Source: Rhizomys pruinosus | Lineage: Eukaryota > Chordata > Mammalia > Rodentia > Spalacidae | Reading direction: 5' to 3' | Length of the DNA stretch: 64,000 nt | Assembly: GCA_009823505.1 (NCBI GenBank) | Contig: VZQC01006335.1 | Coordinates: 67,619-131,618 of the forward strand | Shown: piece after piece, positions 63,308 through 64,000 of the stretch | How positions within the stretch are numbered: position 1 is the stretch's first letter | Layout of the letters: each line of letters starts with the position of its first letter | The notes under the pieces: generated by a model | Databases searched by the model: none | The model's input: only the letters and a program-made list of their open reading frames with translations | What the model was told of the DNA's origin: nothing | Made by a program: the position numbers and the translations under genes

Positions 63308-63427
63308 AAGGTGGGATTGATGGACCTATAATTGCAGCATCTGAGATGAAGAAGTAGGACAATTGTAAGTTTAAGGCCAGCCAGAATAACATAGTGAGAC
63401 CCTGTCTCTAAAGCAGCAACAACTATA
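63308..63427 (+). repeat. Old B1-like SINE
   Basis: gtgggattgatggacctata, gtttaaggccagccagaata, catagtgagaccctgtctct. Confidence 0.7.
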
Positions 63428-63702
63428 AAAAGAAAGAAGAAAGAGATGGAGTGGTGAAAAGGAAAGAAAGAAAAAGGAAGAAGATAGTGAAGAGAAGAGG
63501 AAAGAGAGGGGGAAGGGAAAGATAAAGATAGAGAAAGAAGAGAAAGAAAGAAACGGAAGAGGGGAAGTTCGGGAGACAAGAGGAGAAAGGAATCACAGAA
63601 ACTGATGAAGAGAGGGAGAAAAAGGTAGTGGAGGAGAGAGAGAGAGAGAGAGAGAGATGAGAGAGATTGAGAGAGAGATTGAGAGAGTGAGAGAGAGAGA
63701 AT
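63428..63702 (+). repeat. Long purine (GA-rich) tract
   Basis: About 275 bp almost entirely A and G, ending in (GA)n blocks (63633-63702). It probably grew from the tail of the preceding SINE. Confidence 0.92.
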
Positions 63703-64000
63703 AATTATTTTAGAATCTGAAATCTAGATAAATCTAGATAAAGATTTTTCTCTCTTATCTATATTTGACCTGAGAGAAAATTTAGCGTCTTTACAACAGG
63801 GAAAAGAAAAAAGTTACGCCAAAGTTTAGGAATAGGCCAATTAACATAATTGTAACGGATCCATGGGTGCATAGAACACTGCCACACAAAGCTGAAACTC
63901 TGCTGAAAGAAAACCACAAAATATCAGATTAAGCAGGGTGATTCTATATTTTGTTCTTCTATGCCATGGAACTCTTCGGTTCACCAATGACTAAAATTTA

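Noticed and set aside
63097..63579. 160-codon minus-strand ORF
   Set aside because: Its N-terminal half is Ser/Phe/Leu/Pro repeats translated from the purine tract and the rest is an old SINE. Not a gene.

Overview
The window is nuclear DNA from a muroid rodent. The evidence is a dense population of B1, B2, B4 and ID SINEs together with rodent-type L1 fragments. The youngest B2 copies carry an internal 17-nt duplication that I do not associate with mouse or rat, so a murid-related species other than Mus or Rattus seems likely (inference; the species cannot be named from this window).

Only one protein-coding feature is supported. It is a single coding exon on the + strand (19902-20152) that starts the liprin-alpha-2 gene, Ppfia2. 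It encodes 83 residues beginning [12 protein letters not shown], with a branch-point-like sequence and pyrimidine tract before the acceptor and a GT donor after it. About 4-5 kb upstream lies a CpG-rich block (about 14290-15660), the only one in the window and the best candidate for promoter plus non-coding first exon. On this reading, 1-14290 is upstream flank, 15660-19901 is intron 1, and 20153-64000 is the start of a very long intron 2. No second exon was seen.

Everything else is repeat biology in AT-rich, otherwise featureless DNA. Twelve B2 insertions belong to the young duplication-bearing subfamily, many with perfect 10-18 bp target-site duplications. About ten older B2 copies lack the duplication. 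Two related L1 insertions share an unusually long tail after ORF2: one at 2178-6603 on the minus strand, and one at 51237-54849 with a textbook twin-priming inversion and a 16-bp target-site duplication. Older L1 pieces lie at 32262-34060 and 57850-61440.

Other structures of note are a 25-bp minisatellite of 34 units with no indels and a 50-bp higher-order pattern (29721-30584), a roughly 310-bp sequence present again in inverted orientation inside a B2 (34154-34470 versus 35509-35820), and a perfect 22-bp inverted repeat in a B4 tail (22191-22246). No novel enzymatic system, CRISPR array or functional transposase was found. All L1 reading frames are broken.
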